Shown here in pieces: positions 10,691-22,030 of a DNA stretch of 64,000 nucleotides. Under the pieces are notes generated by a model. The model was not told the origin of the DNA. It saw only the letters and a program-made list of their open reading frames with translations, and did no database searches. The stretch lies in NCBI GenBank assembly GCA_905331475.1, contig CAJNYU010002922.1, forward strand, positions 18,569 to 82,568, written 5' to 3'. How positions within the stretch are numbered: the stretch's first letter is position 1; the number at the start of each line of letters is the position of its first letter. Made by a program: the position numbers and the translations under genes. The DNA comes from Rotaria socialis (lineage: Eukaryota; Rotifera; Eurotatoria; Philodinida; Philodinidae).

Positions 10691-12141
10691 TGAACTAGTT
10701 AATTCGTGACGCCATTGAACTTCGACGTGTATGTTTTTCTTCTTGATATTCATTCATAAATATTTATGAATAAGCTTTCAGGACAAATTTTTTTCTTATA
10801 GATCATTTTCAGTAGATATTTAATAAACATAGAAAAAATTCATTTGATTAACTAGTTTTCGTCAGCCAATTAAGAAAAATTATAATTATAATGGAGTCAT
10901 TCAAAATGAACTTCCGGTTTTTTTTCGCTGAATTTCAATTACTTCCTTCTGTCTTGTATTGATTGATCTGTCAGTAATTCTCATTATACTTTATAACTGT
11001 GTGTTTCTTTTTTCCTTTTTTTTTGGTTGACTTATAAGCAAGAATCATTATGCACGAGTGATAATTTCTTTACGAAATAATCTATGGCAGATCTATATTT
11101 GAAATGGAAGACTTGGTAAGACTTAAATACCTTGATCAATTTTAGTTAGTGAGTCGACTAGATATTTACTCGGTGATGTATTAAACGAAACATTTTATAG
11201 AAGTCGAAAATTTGCAATTTGCAAAATTATTACTATGCAATTAATTACGTCTGTATACAATACCGACTACACTTAGTGACTCTATTTTAAGATTGATGTC
11301 TTGAAAAGAAAGATTTCTTTTCTACTCAAAACTATTAAAAGATTGGTAATAAAATCTTTATGTTTTATTCTTTATTCAATGAACTAAAAAGGAGCTTTTA
11401 TCTTCATCTATTATAAAAAAACCAAGTTGAATTTGCTTATTTTTAATTAAATTTAAAACTTTTATGAACAGAAAATAAATTTCGAAGATTTTCTCTTATA
11501 ACCAATAGAAATATTTTTTTAAGAGAGAACTTTCACTATAAAAGAAATAAAGAAGCCATTTTATATCGCTCTATATTTTTAAGACTTCCTTTCAGGTGAA
11601 AAATGAGTTTTCATCATGCTTCAATAAGTATTAAGAAGGTTCAATTATTTAGAGAATACAATAGAATCTTCTTTTTAATTTACATTTATCTTCTAAGGAT
11701 TATATATATTCTATTAAAATTCTTATTAACTAACTTGAGCCATATATAAACCATAAAGAATTAACGTGAGTAATTTCTAATATTCATTTTAAATTAAAAA
11801 GAATCAATTTCTCTTTGTGTGTGATTATAGAAAAAGTACTATTAAAAACCTAGAAGAGTCTATAGACTATAGACTGTTAACAAAAATAACAAAAACAACA
11901 AATACAGTAGCAGATGTTTATTAGCTTAGATTTCCTTTGTAAGAAAACTGTTCGTATATTAGATGTTATTAAAACACCAGAAAAATTTAAAAAGCAACTA
12001 AGATTATTTTACTTTCAATCATTCGTATAGATATTCTTTTGATTTTTTAACATAATCACAATAAAATATGTTTTCTATTCGAACACTAATCGTTTGTGTA
12101 TTTTTTTTTACGAATAAATTTTTCTTGTATTTGCTTTCTAG

Positions 12142-13461
12142 ATGAGTAATTCATCATTACATAATGTTTTTATTTGGGGTCAAAAAGAACTTGATGACTT
12201 ATGGAATTCTATCAATCGATCTCCATCGGATCCTTCTTCGTTTTGGATCTCATTAGCAAGCTTTATATTTGCTGTTTTAGGTTCTTTAAGTAATTTAATG
12301 TCGGTTGTCGTTTTATTAAAATTAAGTACACACTTATCAACATTCATCTATTTAACTAGCCTATCACTATCTGATATGATAACATGTATAACAGTGATGT
12401 TAATACTTATAATCGAATTTTTGGTTCAAACTCGACAAAGTACCTCAGTAACGATACTTCTTCGTAGAATTGAAATTATATCTGGAGCTTTAGCTGCTGC
12501 TAGCCGAGTTTTATCATTTTGGATATCAACAGGAGTTACAATTGATAGATATATATTAATTTGTTATCCAGTTTATGGGAAAATATTTTGTACGCTAAAC
12601 AGAGCAAAATATGTTTCAAGAACATTATTCATAATTGCATGTATTTATTCGATTCCACTATTATTTGAATATGAAGTTATAAGAATGCCAACTGTTTATC
12701 AAATGGTTCATATTGATAATGAATCAGCAGCAGCAACAAATGATGAAAAACTTGATAAGAATAGTATGCTTGTTACCAAAGGTTATACTGATTTAGCTAA
12801 ACGAAGAGCATATCGTTGGGCTTATCTATTTTTTAATGCAATATTTGTTTATACATTACCAACATTCATAATCATCTTTTGCAATGTACAATTAATTGGT
12901 GCTTTAAAGCGTCGTAAATCTCGTACTAAAGGTGTAAGAAAAAAACATCATTCGAGTCATCCGGAAAAATCTATTCATCAAACTCGTCGTTTTCACCATT
13001 CAAAATATTCCATAACAATAATGGTTATTGCTATGGTATTAGCATTATTATTATGTCGAAGTCCAACTATTGTTCTTTGGATTTTATGGTCATTTGAATT
13101 AACCATAAAAGCTTTCTTTAATTCATCATCAAGTTCATTTGTTAGACGTTTTCATAGTGTAGCAAATTTAATTGCTATTATAAATGCAGCAACAAACTTT
13201 ATTCCATATTGTGTATTTGGTGAATTATTTCGTGCCGAATGTTTAACCATTTATTGTTGTCGAAAGCCAACCAGTGCACAATTAGCGAAGAAAGCAAAAT
13301 TAGAACATGAAAGAAAAATTCGTCATTCGAAAAAACACGGAAAAATTAAAGTAACTACTAATCAACAGCGAACCACTGATTTTGAAATAGATTATTTAAA
13401 TACAATTTCATCTATAAATTCTGATTCAGTAAGCGGAATAAATACATCATGTAATGATTAA
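12142..13461 (+). CDS. class A (rhodopsin-like) neuropeptide-type GPCR
   Basis: A 439-residue protein in one exon. Seven hydrophobic helices can be traced from about residue 34 to 385. Family marks are Asn51 in TM1, the LSLSD motif with Asp78 in TM2, DRY at 135-137 ending TM3 (followed by ILICYP), and an NFIPYC variant of NPxxY in TM7 followed by FGELFR and a CC pair suited to palmitoylation. The third cytoplasmic loop is Arg/His/Lys-rich and long. An N-glycosylation sequon (Asn3) fits a short extracellular tail without signal peptide. The TM7 ending resembles invertebrate FMRFamide-receptor-like peptide receptors; the ligand is unknown. The ATG directly follows TTTGCTTTCTAG, a good acceptor, so an upstream untranslated (or short coding) exon is likely. 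It is transcribed convergently with the transporter gene. Confidence 0.88.
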   Translation: MSNSSLHNVFIWGQKELDDLWNSINRSPSDPSSFWISLASFIFAVLGSLSNLMSVVVLLKLSTHLSTFIYLTSLSLSDMITCITVMLILIIEFLVQTRQSTSVTILLRRIEIISGALAAASRVLSFWISTGVTIDRYILICYPVYGKIFCTLNRAKYVSRTLFIIACIYSIPLLFEYEVIRMPTVYQMVHIDNESAAATNDEKLDKNSMLVTKGYTDLAKRRAYRWAYLFFNAIFVYTLPTFIIIFCNVQLIGALKRRKSRTKGVRKKHHSSHPEKSIHQTRRFHHSKYSITIMVIAMVLALLLCRSPTIVLWILWSFELTIKAFFNSSSSSFVRRFHSVANLIAIINAATNFIPYCVFGELFRAECLTIYCCRKPTSAQLAKKAKLEHERKIRHSKKHGKIKVTTNQQRTTDFEIDYLNTISSINSDSVSGINTSCND

Positions 13462-13583
13462 GCCATTCAACTAGTATTTTAAAATTATTGGTATGTCTGT
13501 TAATTTAAGCTGAAAATATAAAATAACCATTAAGAATTTTATTTTATTTTATGTTGTTTTATTTTAATTTAAATTGATGTTGT

Positions 13584-13589
13584 AATAAA
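13584..13589 (+). terminator. poly(A) signal of the GPCR gene
   Basis: AATAAA about 120 bases after the GPCR stop codon; a further AAATAAAA follows closely. Confidence 0.55.
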
Positions 13590-14364
13590 TTCAAATAAAA
13601 ATTTTTCTTAAAACTTATATTTTATATAAATTACTATGCATGTTTTCAAGATATACTTAGTATGATTAATAATAAGTTAGTTGAATTGTAAATGTTTAGA
13701 ATTTCGATTGACTATATTTTTATCTTTCTAAACAAATCATTTTCAAAATAAAAATCAACGATTAAAACTATGAAAAACTAATATTTTTATTCATTTAAAT
13801 ACTGTTTAGATTTTACTCAAATTATTTCATTTAATTGAAATTTGTTTTGCTGATCATTATCTTGATTTTTCAACGTTGCAATGGTTAGAATTTTTTTGGA
13901 GTATGATTGTTCAAGGTACTATAATTCATAAAGTAGTTATATGTTAACGAAAGATTAGATTCATCATGATTTAGTTAGTGTTTAACTCGAGCTTAAAGAA
14001 TGATTTTCTAAAAAAAGATGTAATTTTCAATAAAAATGAATAGCTTCATCGTCATTAAAAAAATATATGATGCTTATGAGAAACGACATTTTTAATGCTT
14101 TCAGCGCTACATCATCTGACGTTTTTTCTTATTATTATTAATGCTTACTTTCTTATAATGAGTTTGAAGGAAAGGATGTGTAACATGATTTTATTCAACA
14201 ACATTTTCGCCTTAAGCTTAGATGTTACTATAAATGTTTTCATCTCACTAAAAAAAAAAGAACATCATCAAATAAACGTTTATAATTATGAAATGAAGGT
14301 CGTCTGCCCTTTTCTTCACGGAACTATATAATTTGTTTTCAATTTGAAAATTTTTACAAAAAAC
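13590..14364. other. convergent intergenic spacer
   Basis: AT-rich sequence between the 3' ends of the GPCR (+) and the transporter (-). The short frame at 14095-14331 has no features of a gene. Confidence 0.6.
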
Positions 14365-16654
14365 TTAAACACGAATCGATGATTCTATACTCATAGGTAT
14401 TTCAATTGATTTTCTTTTCTGCGTCTGATAAAATGTATATAATGGAATAGTTCCCACAACGAGACCACCAAATATCATAATTACACCAACAAGTGCGAAT
14501 GGTATTATCCAACTTTGTGTTTTATCCTTTAGCAAACCTATTTGAAGCATTCTAAATAAACACAAAAACACATCAATTATCTATATGTTCTACTTACCAA
14601 GTAATGGATAACCAAATAGAGATGTTAATCCACTAACAAACAAACTAAAAGCATAAGCCACAGGATAACGATGCATGCCAACGATTTCTATCATAATAAT
14701 ATTACCAAGTGCATTTGGAGCAGCAAGGAAGAAAGCATGAATAGCAAAAATTATGCATAAACCAATAATCCCATAAGATCCAATTAATGGAGTTATACTA
14801 AGTGTTAAACCAGCAATAACAGATGTGCATGTCCATAGAATAAACGGGTCAATGCATTCAATGTCACCCAAATATCTTTGGAGAAATACAAGATGTATAT
14901 GACAAGAAATTTTTTATCTTCATACCCGAAAAATAATTGTCCTATTAGATCAGCCACACCTATTATAGAAATTAATAATGTTGATCGTTGTTCTGAATAC
15001 CCGGATGATTGAAGTAGACCGATGAGAAATAGAAAATTTGTTTCATCCAGTGACCAAACAAGAATTATCGAAATAGTTAACACACGAAAGATCTTAATAT
15101 TAAGTAAAGAATAAATTTCTGAGATGATTTTACAATGAAAATATTCATTATCTTTCGTTGAATTTAATTTAATTTGTGTGCGTTCTTGTTGTTGCAATGT
15201 ACTAATTTGTTTGTAAATGGCATTATCAACCGTACGAGCTTCGTATGCAGCAGTCAATGTTGATAAGCGATTGTGATCATTGTGAGGAATTAATGAACGT
15301 GAACTAGTATTCATTGATTGAAGTGTATGAGATTCAATTATGATGGGTAATGAGTTTATTGAGCTGACAAAAGAAATCAGTTGATTTAATAGTTCAATAA
15401 TTAAAGCTAACAAATTTTCAAAAAAATTATATTATGGAAATTCTTTATTAAATTTTACTATTCATTATCAACGTAGAATAGAAATAAATAGGATCAAACC
15501 GAAACAGCAAACATAGTGGGGCAGTTCATAGTTCTCGAATTTCGATCATTTAAAGTACATCTTCAATATATTTCATGCTACTAATAGCCACATTTAGTCA
15601 ATGAAATAAACCAAATCAATTTTAAAAAGAAAACATTCTATTCAATTAGCCAAAAACTCATTTCTTTAAGATAATAATTTCTTTCTTTCGATGATTTCTA
15701 CGAACCTATTTGATATATCTACATGATTCGATTTAAATCCTTCTAAAATAGTAGGTGTGTTAACTATCAATGTATCTTGATTATGATATTGTGGACACAG
15801 TGATGATATACGTTTGCGTTGTTGTTGTTGTTTCTGATAATGAACAGAAGTTGGTAAAAGAGATATTCGTCGACTATATATTAATCCACCATTGGATAGG
15901 TTAGAGTGACGTCTCATAACTATAGAACATCCTCCTTCATTTTCTGTTCTTGTTACATCGGATTCATTTTCAAGTATTGTAATAGTTTCATCTTCAATAC
16001 TGATGACACTTTGACCGAAGAGGGCACCGGCTAGACCAATACTTAACCATAAACAACTTCCTAAAAGTGTTGCTCCATGAAGACCATATGATTCAAGAAG
16101 ATATTGAAGTAGAAAAGGAATTCCGAACATTCCAATCGATGCACCACTTACAGCTGAGGCAGTTGCTAATGAAACACGATTAAAGTGAAAATAAGGCGGA
16201 ATGGCCAAAACGGCCTAGAACAAAATCTACGAAAATTGTTTTTCTATACTAAACTTACAGGTACAAGCATAAAAGCTTCACCAGCACCAACAAGAGCTCC
16301 ATAGCATAAACAATAAGCCCAATAATATCCAATCACAGCTGCTAATATCGAACCAATCGCTGAAATAAAAGCTCCAGACATTATTGTCCATCGCACCCCA
16401 TACTTCATCGTCAATACACTGGCAAAGACGCTCAATGCAGACATGGTAGCTATTTGTATAGAACCTGGCAGAGTCGATTTAAATGATGATAATTGATAAG
16501 TATTTTTGAGTGCGTCTTCGAAAATGCCAGTTGAAGAAATAAATCCCCATGTAATAGCATTAACATAGAATGAAGCAGTACATATCACGAAACGCCAACG
16601 TAGCCTAGTCAAATCAACACTATCATGCGATGAATATGATAGTTTGATAGGCAT
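14365..16654 (-). CDS. monocarboxylate transporter-like MFS protein (SLC16/MCT family)
   Basis: Minus-strand exons 16654-16259, 16214-15706, 15363-14926, 14875-14598 and 14537-14365 join in frame to a 597-residue protein. The family is a 12-helix plasma-membrane carrier, often proton-coupled for lactate/pyruvate-type substrates; the substrate here is unknown. Support: an N-terminal DLTRLRWRFVICTASF start of TM1, TM5 signature with YFHFNRVSLATASAVSG, TM8 GQLFFGYLGD restored exactly by removing a roughly 50-bp intron, and a C-terminal P-L-L-G-L-L-K-D-K-T segment. A long hydrophilic loop between TM6 and TM7 (about residues 190-330) is larger than usual. Exon 2 ends in a weak GTTCGT donor and its intron (342 bp) is the least certain junction. 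I start at the ATG at 16654 rather than a GTG seven codons earlier. Confidence 0.85.
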
Positions 16655-16675
16655 TGTACATTTTGATATTGCCAC

Positions 16676-18007
16676 AATGGCGCGTTTGCAATTATTGATA
16701 CTGATTTAATGACTTTAGTTTCAAGTAATAAATCAGTAAGTCTACAAATATTATGAATCGAATTATGAGAAAAAAACTAAATAATCTTGATTATCTTCAT
16801 ATGAAAAATAATCTAAATTTCTTTTCGCAAAATAATTACCGTGATAATACAATTAATAATTGTCAATATTATTTTAGTCAATTAGTTTAGCTGTTACAAA
16901 ACTAATGACATATCTATGTGCTTAACTGAATCAATCAATATATTGGGTTCTTTTTGAAAATTTTTATAATTAATAATAGCAGACTTTAAAAGAGATAATA
17001 CTCACACTCTAATTTCTGACAATGATTAAAGAAGCTAACAAAGAAATTTATGAAATTTGGCAGATTTTTAAAATGCGACCGCATTGAACTGGTTAATTGT
17101 CAATAATTTGATCTTCATTTATCTGTTTCAAATGTTGTGTTTTGTTGTGATGATACGTGAAGAAATTCATTTACATGAAGTAGAATTATTTTGTAATCAT
17201 CGATTAAAATCAGCATTCAAAAAACATGATGCCTATCTGTACATGATGATTATTGTTCTTGCAATCTGCGAAATATAGATAATATTTTCTGCATTCCCTT
17301 AAACTTGAATACATGTAGTAACCAAGCCTATTATTGAGAGCAAATAGTCTCAGTTATAGAAGTGTGTAGTATTAATATTGACAGTTGCAATATTATCTTG
17401 ATAATTAATATACAAGTTCTGTAGAAGATCAGATATTTTCTAGTTTCTTTTCGGAACAGATATTGAACTTTGCAATCCTACCGTTTCTTTTATTTTGGTG
17501 TCAAATATTGAAAAAAAATAGCAGGGGGGGGGTCTGCTGCATAATAATTAGCCTTCGATTATTGATTTACCGCTTGTTGGATGTTAATTATTGAATAGAT
17601 TTTTTTATGTGTTCTCAAAATTTTTCTTTTCAATAATGTTGTTCTAGTATGTGGTTAGCAATGGATCCAAAATATACGCATATAATTTCAATTCACATTT
17701 TTATTGATTTCATATCAAGTCAAATACTATATATAACTAAACATAGTTGACTATTGGAGTTATCGATACCATTATGAAGTTGATTCATTCATAAAACACA
17801 GACTCAGCATAATACATCTTTGATATCAACTGGTAAAACTCATACAGTTGTATCATATTCACCGTTTCGTATTACCGTGACACAAACAAAAAATAAAACG
17901 ATAAAATGTATCTACATAGATCAACACGCGATGATCTGTAATCAAATAACGATCTAGATGATTGTCACATATGTTTATTAAGTGAACTTTCTTCGCAATA
18001 ATGCTGC
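16676..18007. other. intergenic spacer with G-run
   Basis: Upstream of the transporter and downstream of the Ly6-like gene, both on the minus strand. It includes an isolated G-run next to TCTGCTGC near 17523. No gene recognised; the frame at 17084-17278 looks like chance. Confidence 0.55.
17974..17979 (-). terminator. poly(A) signal of the Ly6-like gene
   Basis: TTTATT on the plus strand, that is AATAAA on the minus strand, about 29 bases past the Ly6-like stop codon. Confidence 0.55.
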
Positions 18008-18531
18008 TTAGAAGAAAAAGCTAGCAAAAACTGATAGGTTAATTAGCGAAATCGAATATGAAACGATAAAAGAAAATGAATGAGGTGGAATAAAGGAATG
18101 TGCGTTACATAATTCAGATGAGCAGCAACACATTGTGTCAGTTACGTTTTGGTTCTTCTCAGTTTTACAGGCATTTTCACCGAAACTACACCAACTGGTA
18201 TCAACAACATTCCGAGAAATGCCTTCACTTCCGTCGTCATGAGTTGTTCTCCAAGCCTATTGAACAAAAAAGGTATGTATTAAGATGTTCTCACTCAAAA
18301 CAACTTACACCACAAAATTGACCGGCACCGGCAGCTAATATCGAAACCCCGGTAGCATTCGGTTTGAATGGTTCACCACAACCTGGTGTCAAAACACTCC
18401 AACATTCATAGCAATTGTAACCTTGTGAAAAACTAAGGCCTAATAATAAATAAAATATAAAAAACCAAATGAATCCGTAGCAAATCCATACCAGAAAGCA
18501 AATAGAAGATTAGAAAAACTGAAGCAAGCAT
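18008..18531 (-). CDS. Ly6/uPAR-like small GPI-anchored protein
   Basis: Three minus-strand exons (18531-18492, 18439-18309, 18256-18008) separated by two introns of exactly 52 bp join in frame to 139 residues. Exon 1 encodes a signal peptide (MLASVFLIFYLLS). Next come NCYECWSVLTPGC, FCG, SWCSFGENAC and the diagnostic DTMCCCSSELCN ending of a three-finger Ly6 domain. The C-terminus is a hydrophobic tail suited to GPI attachment. Ly6 proteins act outside the cell, for example as receptor or channel modulators (the quiver/sleepless type in flies) or adhesion proteins; the partner here is unknown. Junctions use GTATGG and GTAAGT donors with TTATTAG and GTTCAATAG acceptors. The overlapping plus-strand frame at 18100-18321 is its shadow. 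Confidence 0.85.
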
Positions 18532-21500
18532 TAGTAAAAAATTCAAATATAACTGTGTTGTATCTTGTATGATTTTGCATTTCTTTGTCAAAAGAACCTG
18601 CTTATCTCAGCGATGACGTGATAAGATTGTATCTATATTCAAGATAACATTACAGTAAGCTACACTTCTAACAATCTCGTTTATACTTTCTCATCGAGAA
18701 GACTAGAATAGAACATATGGTGGATAGACACTATCAGTAGATTAAATAGCTCTATTGGTATACGCAACACAAACTTGGGCCATCCGTAAAATGTAATTCC
18801 ATCCTGATAGTTGTTCACATCAAGTATAATGATACTTCATCGTAACTGAACACAAGACTTAGCACCCTATTATTTTTTCAAAACTACAATTTTTCAATTG
18901 GCATTTTTTGCTAAATATCTTCTATTAGTGCTATAAAATATGCTTCTTATCTGTATAATAGCATAGATACGAATCCATCGTTTCTCTAGCACTTTTCTAA
19001 GAGAAATTGGTAAAATTAAATTAGTATTTACATAAAATTGTGAGATATTTGAATTCTATCAACAATTGACATATCAGTTAGGCTATGTTATGTCACGAAT
19101 AGTTTTGTTAGAAAACACAGTACTCGATTCAAAATCTCGAGTTTTGCTCAGTATGGAAATGATTGTAGAAAAGATCCTATATTTGCACCTTCATTACAAT
19201 TCACACGTGTATTGACAATGATTTACTTACACCTCATTTGATTTTTATACTGACCATGAAAATATGCAATTTTAGAGAACAGCAATTACGAGTAAAAATA
19301 AAAATACTCAATGATATGTCAAAATAAAACTTAACCTGACATCTCATAATTAGATGATGATAATATTTGCTTTATCAATTATCAACTATCAAGTAATCTT
19401 ATTTCATATTAGGTTCAGTTTGTATTGTGACAAGGAATATCGATCCTCAGATTATCTAATTAAACAAATTATATCTTCGTTTTATTTTATGCATTGAATA
19501 TAATTATTCCGTTGCACTTGAATGTCCTCTGAAAATCAAAAAAAAACAGGAGTGATAATCCTAGAGAAAAATGCAAATGAGACAATGTGATCTTCAGAAG
19601 ATTAGAATGCAAAATAAGACAATAATTATAATTGCAAACATTATAGTTTTCATAGGAATATAGGTCAAAACTGATTGCCATCAACAAATTTCATATTCTT
19701 GAATGGTTCCATGGTTCAATAAGAAAAGAACTATCTGAAAGTGTTTGAACTGACACTTTATTAATAGTCAAAAAATGGTCAGTCCAACACTTTTGAGCTC
19801 ATTTGTAGTCACACTTTAAAAAGCAATAAAAATCGCCAACATCGAACGAACTAGACTAGGACCAACACGTTAAGTATCGATTAAACTGGCGAAAATTAAT
19901 GAAGATTGATAGATTTTGAAAGCTCTGCAAAATCAGTTCAGCCAAGAATTATTTTTTTTTATGGAGAATCATCAAGCAGCGTCTAAAACTGTTGGAATCA
20001 TCAATGAACCGACTCGACATAATTCTGTGAAGGAAGCTATCAGACTAATGAACTCATTGTCGGAAACTAGCAATATTCCATATGATCGGATGTCATCCCA
20101 TATATATATATTTATGATTTATTTCACATTGATCAAGATCACTATTACAGTTATCCTAATAGTTGGATTTTCATTAATAACTCAAATTGTGTTCAGCAGG
20201 GCTGAAAAGATTTCCGTGAAAATGATTTGAAAACAATCAAAACTGTGAGACTTTAATTTAGTAACATAAATATAAACTCAAAATTTTTATTATTAATAAA
20301 CATGTTTCTTTACTATTTACCTATTATTCCGATCATTCAGTAACTGATAATATTATTATTTTTTATTTTTTATCACGCTTTCTTAGTAGTTATTTTCATG
20401 TTATTGCTTCTTATCAAAATAATATTAGAAAATTTCTTTTTAGTAATATTAGTATAGAGCAATACTCTATGGAGTAATATTGAGTTAACGCCTCTGACAT
20501 CTTAGTTGTCTTGCAACGCCATCTTCTCTAAGTTTAATTTACTTTGTTAACAAAACAAGTGAACACATGTAAAAAAAACTCAACAGGTGCCTCCATCAAA
20601 CCTCGTCTTACCATCTTTCATTTTTGTCTACTTCGATCGTGTACACGAACCGAAGTTTGATTCGTATTTTTGAATTCAAATTATTTTGTTAGGTTATGTA
20701 AATTTATTGCATATATATCTATTTACTCATGAACATCATTGTGAATCATCTGTCAGATGGAGAAAATCAATCATGCGCAGAAACACAAGCAAATCCGTTA
20801 TTTTCAACAAAATTAAGAATGAAAGTATAGGTCGGTATTGAAATATTTGGGTTACACTCTAAAAAACGTATTAACATTATATATCATGAGCAACGCTGAT
20901 TTGAGCAGGCGAGGGACTACAATGAACGTGCAGCATTGTTTACTTGAGAAGAGGTTTTGTTTTGTTTTATACGAGTAGAAATTTAAACTCGTGTTCTGTT
21001 TCCATAAAAATGTCTTGGATTAATAGAAAAATAATGAGAAAATATACCTTCTTTAGTACAATGTTGTCTTTTTTCCGGTCAGTATGAAGAATGAGACCAT
21101 AAGGAAATCAAACAATTTCTCATATCTGTCAAAACAAATCAAGTAGTGCTTGATTATTAAATAGATCAAATTCGTGAAGTCAACGTAGTAAGAACCTAGT
21201 CTTTTTATTTTATTTGAGCAGAAAAGAAGTAGTGGTATCAACCGGATGCTAACGCAGACATGTGTGTCTCGTGCTACTATTATTCAGATTGCTATTCTTG
21301 CTAATGGAAGAAAAATAAATGTAACTAAGTAGGAAATGAATTCATTTTCAGAACAACGTATATATATATATTTCTTTTCTTCATTGTTAACTTTATTGCA
21401 ACACTTTTGTCGTTCTAAAATTATTTTGATACTGTGAAATATGAGAATGACCGAACTATTTTTTAAACAAGCTTATAGATATGGAAGAGTGTTGCAATCT

Positions 21501-22030
21501 TATCAATTTAGCAACAAATAGGTATTTTTCTCTCTATTCTCGTGAAAATAAATCAATTTTATTTCTGTTGACAACAAAAAAAAGAAGAACTTCTAAAAAA
21601 TGGAGGCAATATAGAACAGCTAGTGGTAGTCCTGCGCAATAATAATGTCGTTGAACAAGAATAAAATGTTTCATCTTGTGTTTTCAGTTGAATTAACGAA
21701 ACATAGTTGAATAATTACGAAAACACAACAACTAACATAGATGAGAATAAGGCAAAAGGAAAAGCATCATGAGACAGACAAACGAAAGATAAATGTCATA
21801 CATCACGCATGATCAATTACTAACTTTCTTCTTCACTTGCAAAGAGTAGATCAAAACTCCTATTCTTGTCTTTGATGACGACAATCTTTAAAGGCGTATA
21901 GAATCTGGAAATAAATTATGAAATGACTTCACCCAAAAAAGCATCGTTACTTGACAAGCTCTGATCTGCGAGAATATCGGCGCATAGAAGAATATTGTTT
22001 TTAGTTTTTAGAAATATTTGACCTACAAAT
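18532..22030. other. gene-poor stretch between Ly6-like and fucosyltransferase genes
   Basis: AT-rich DNA with one doubtful small membrane-protein frame (19961-20230). Otherwise I see no exons. A small hairpin TAGAG-CAATA-CTCTA lies near 20454. Confidence 0.5.
19961..20230 (+). CDS. doubtful small membrane protein, 89 aa
   Basis: From ATG 19961 the frame encodes a polar N-terminal half (MENHQAASKTVGIINEPT and an acidic helix) followed by one strongly hydrophobic helix (about residues 52-75) and a short basic tail. No family is recognised, and there is no TATA box or splice evidence. It may be a species-restricted gene or chance. Confidence 0.25.
   Translation: MENHQAASKTVGIINEPTRHNSVKEAIRLMNSLSETSNIPYDRMSSHIYIFMIYFTLIKITITVILIVGFSLITQIVFSRAEKISVKMI

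Larger units (their letters stand above)
7967..12141. other. gene-free stretch with AATCGATT clusters
   Basis: No gene recognised on either strand. Two AATCGATT-rich patches (8578-8885 and 10203-10390), a possible TA-flanked MITE (8932-9066) and a second YPGYG-coding fragment (about 10583-10690) are the only structure I can name. The last 100 bases may be an untranslated first exon or intron of the GPCR gene. Confidence 0.5.

Noticed and set aside
17520-17545. G-run with GCAG/CTGC arms
   Set aside because: Too short to call a transposon end; no partner or duplication found nearby.
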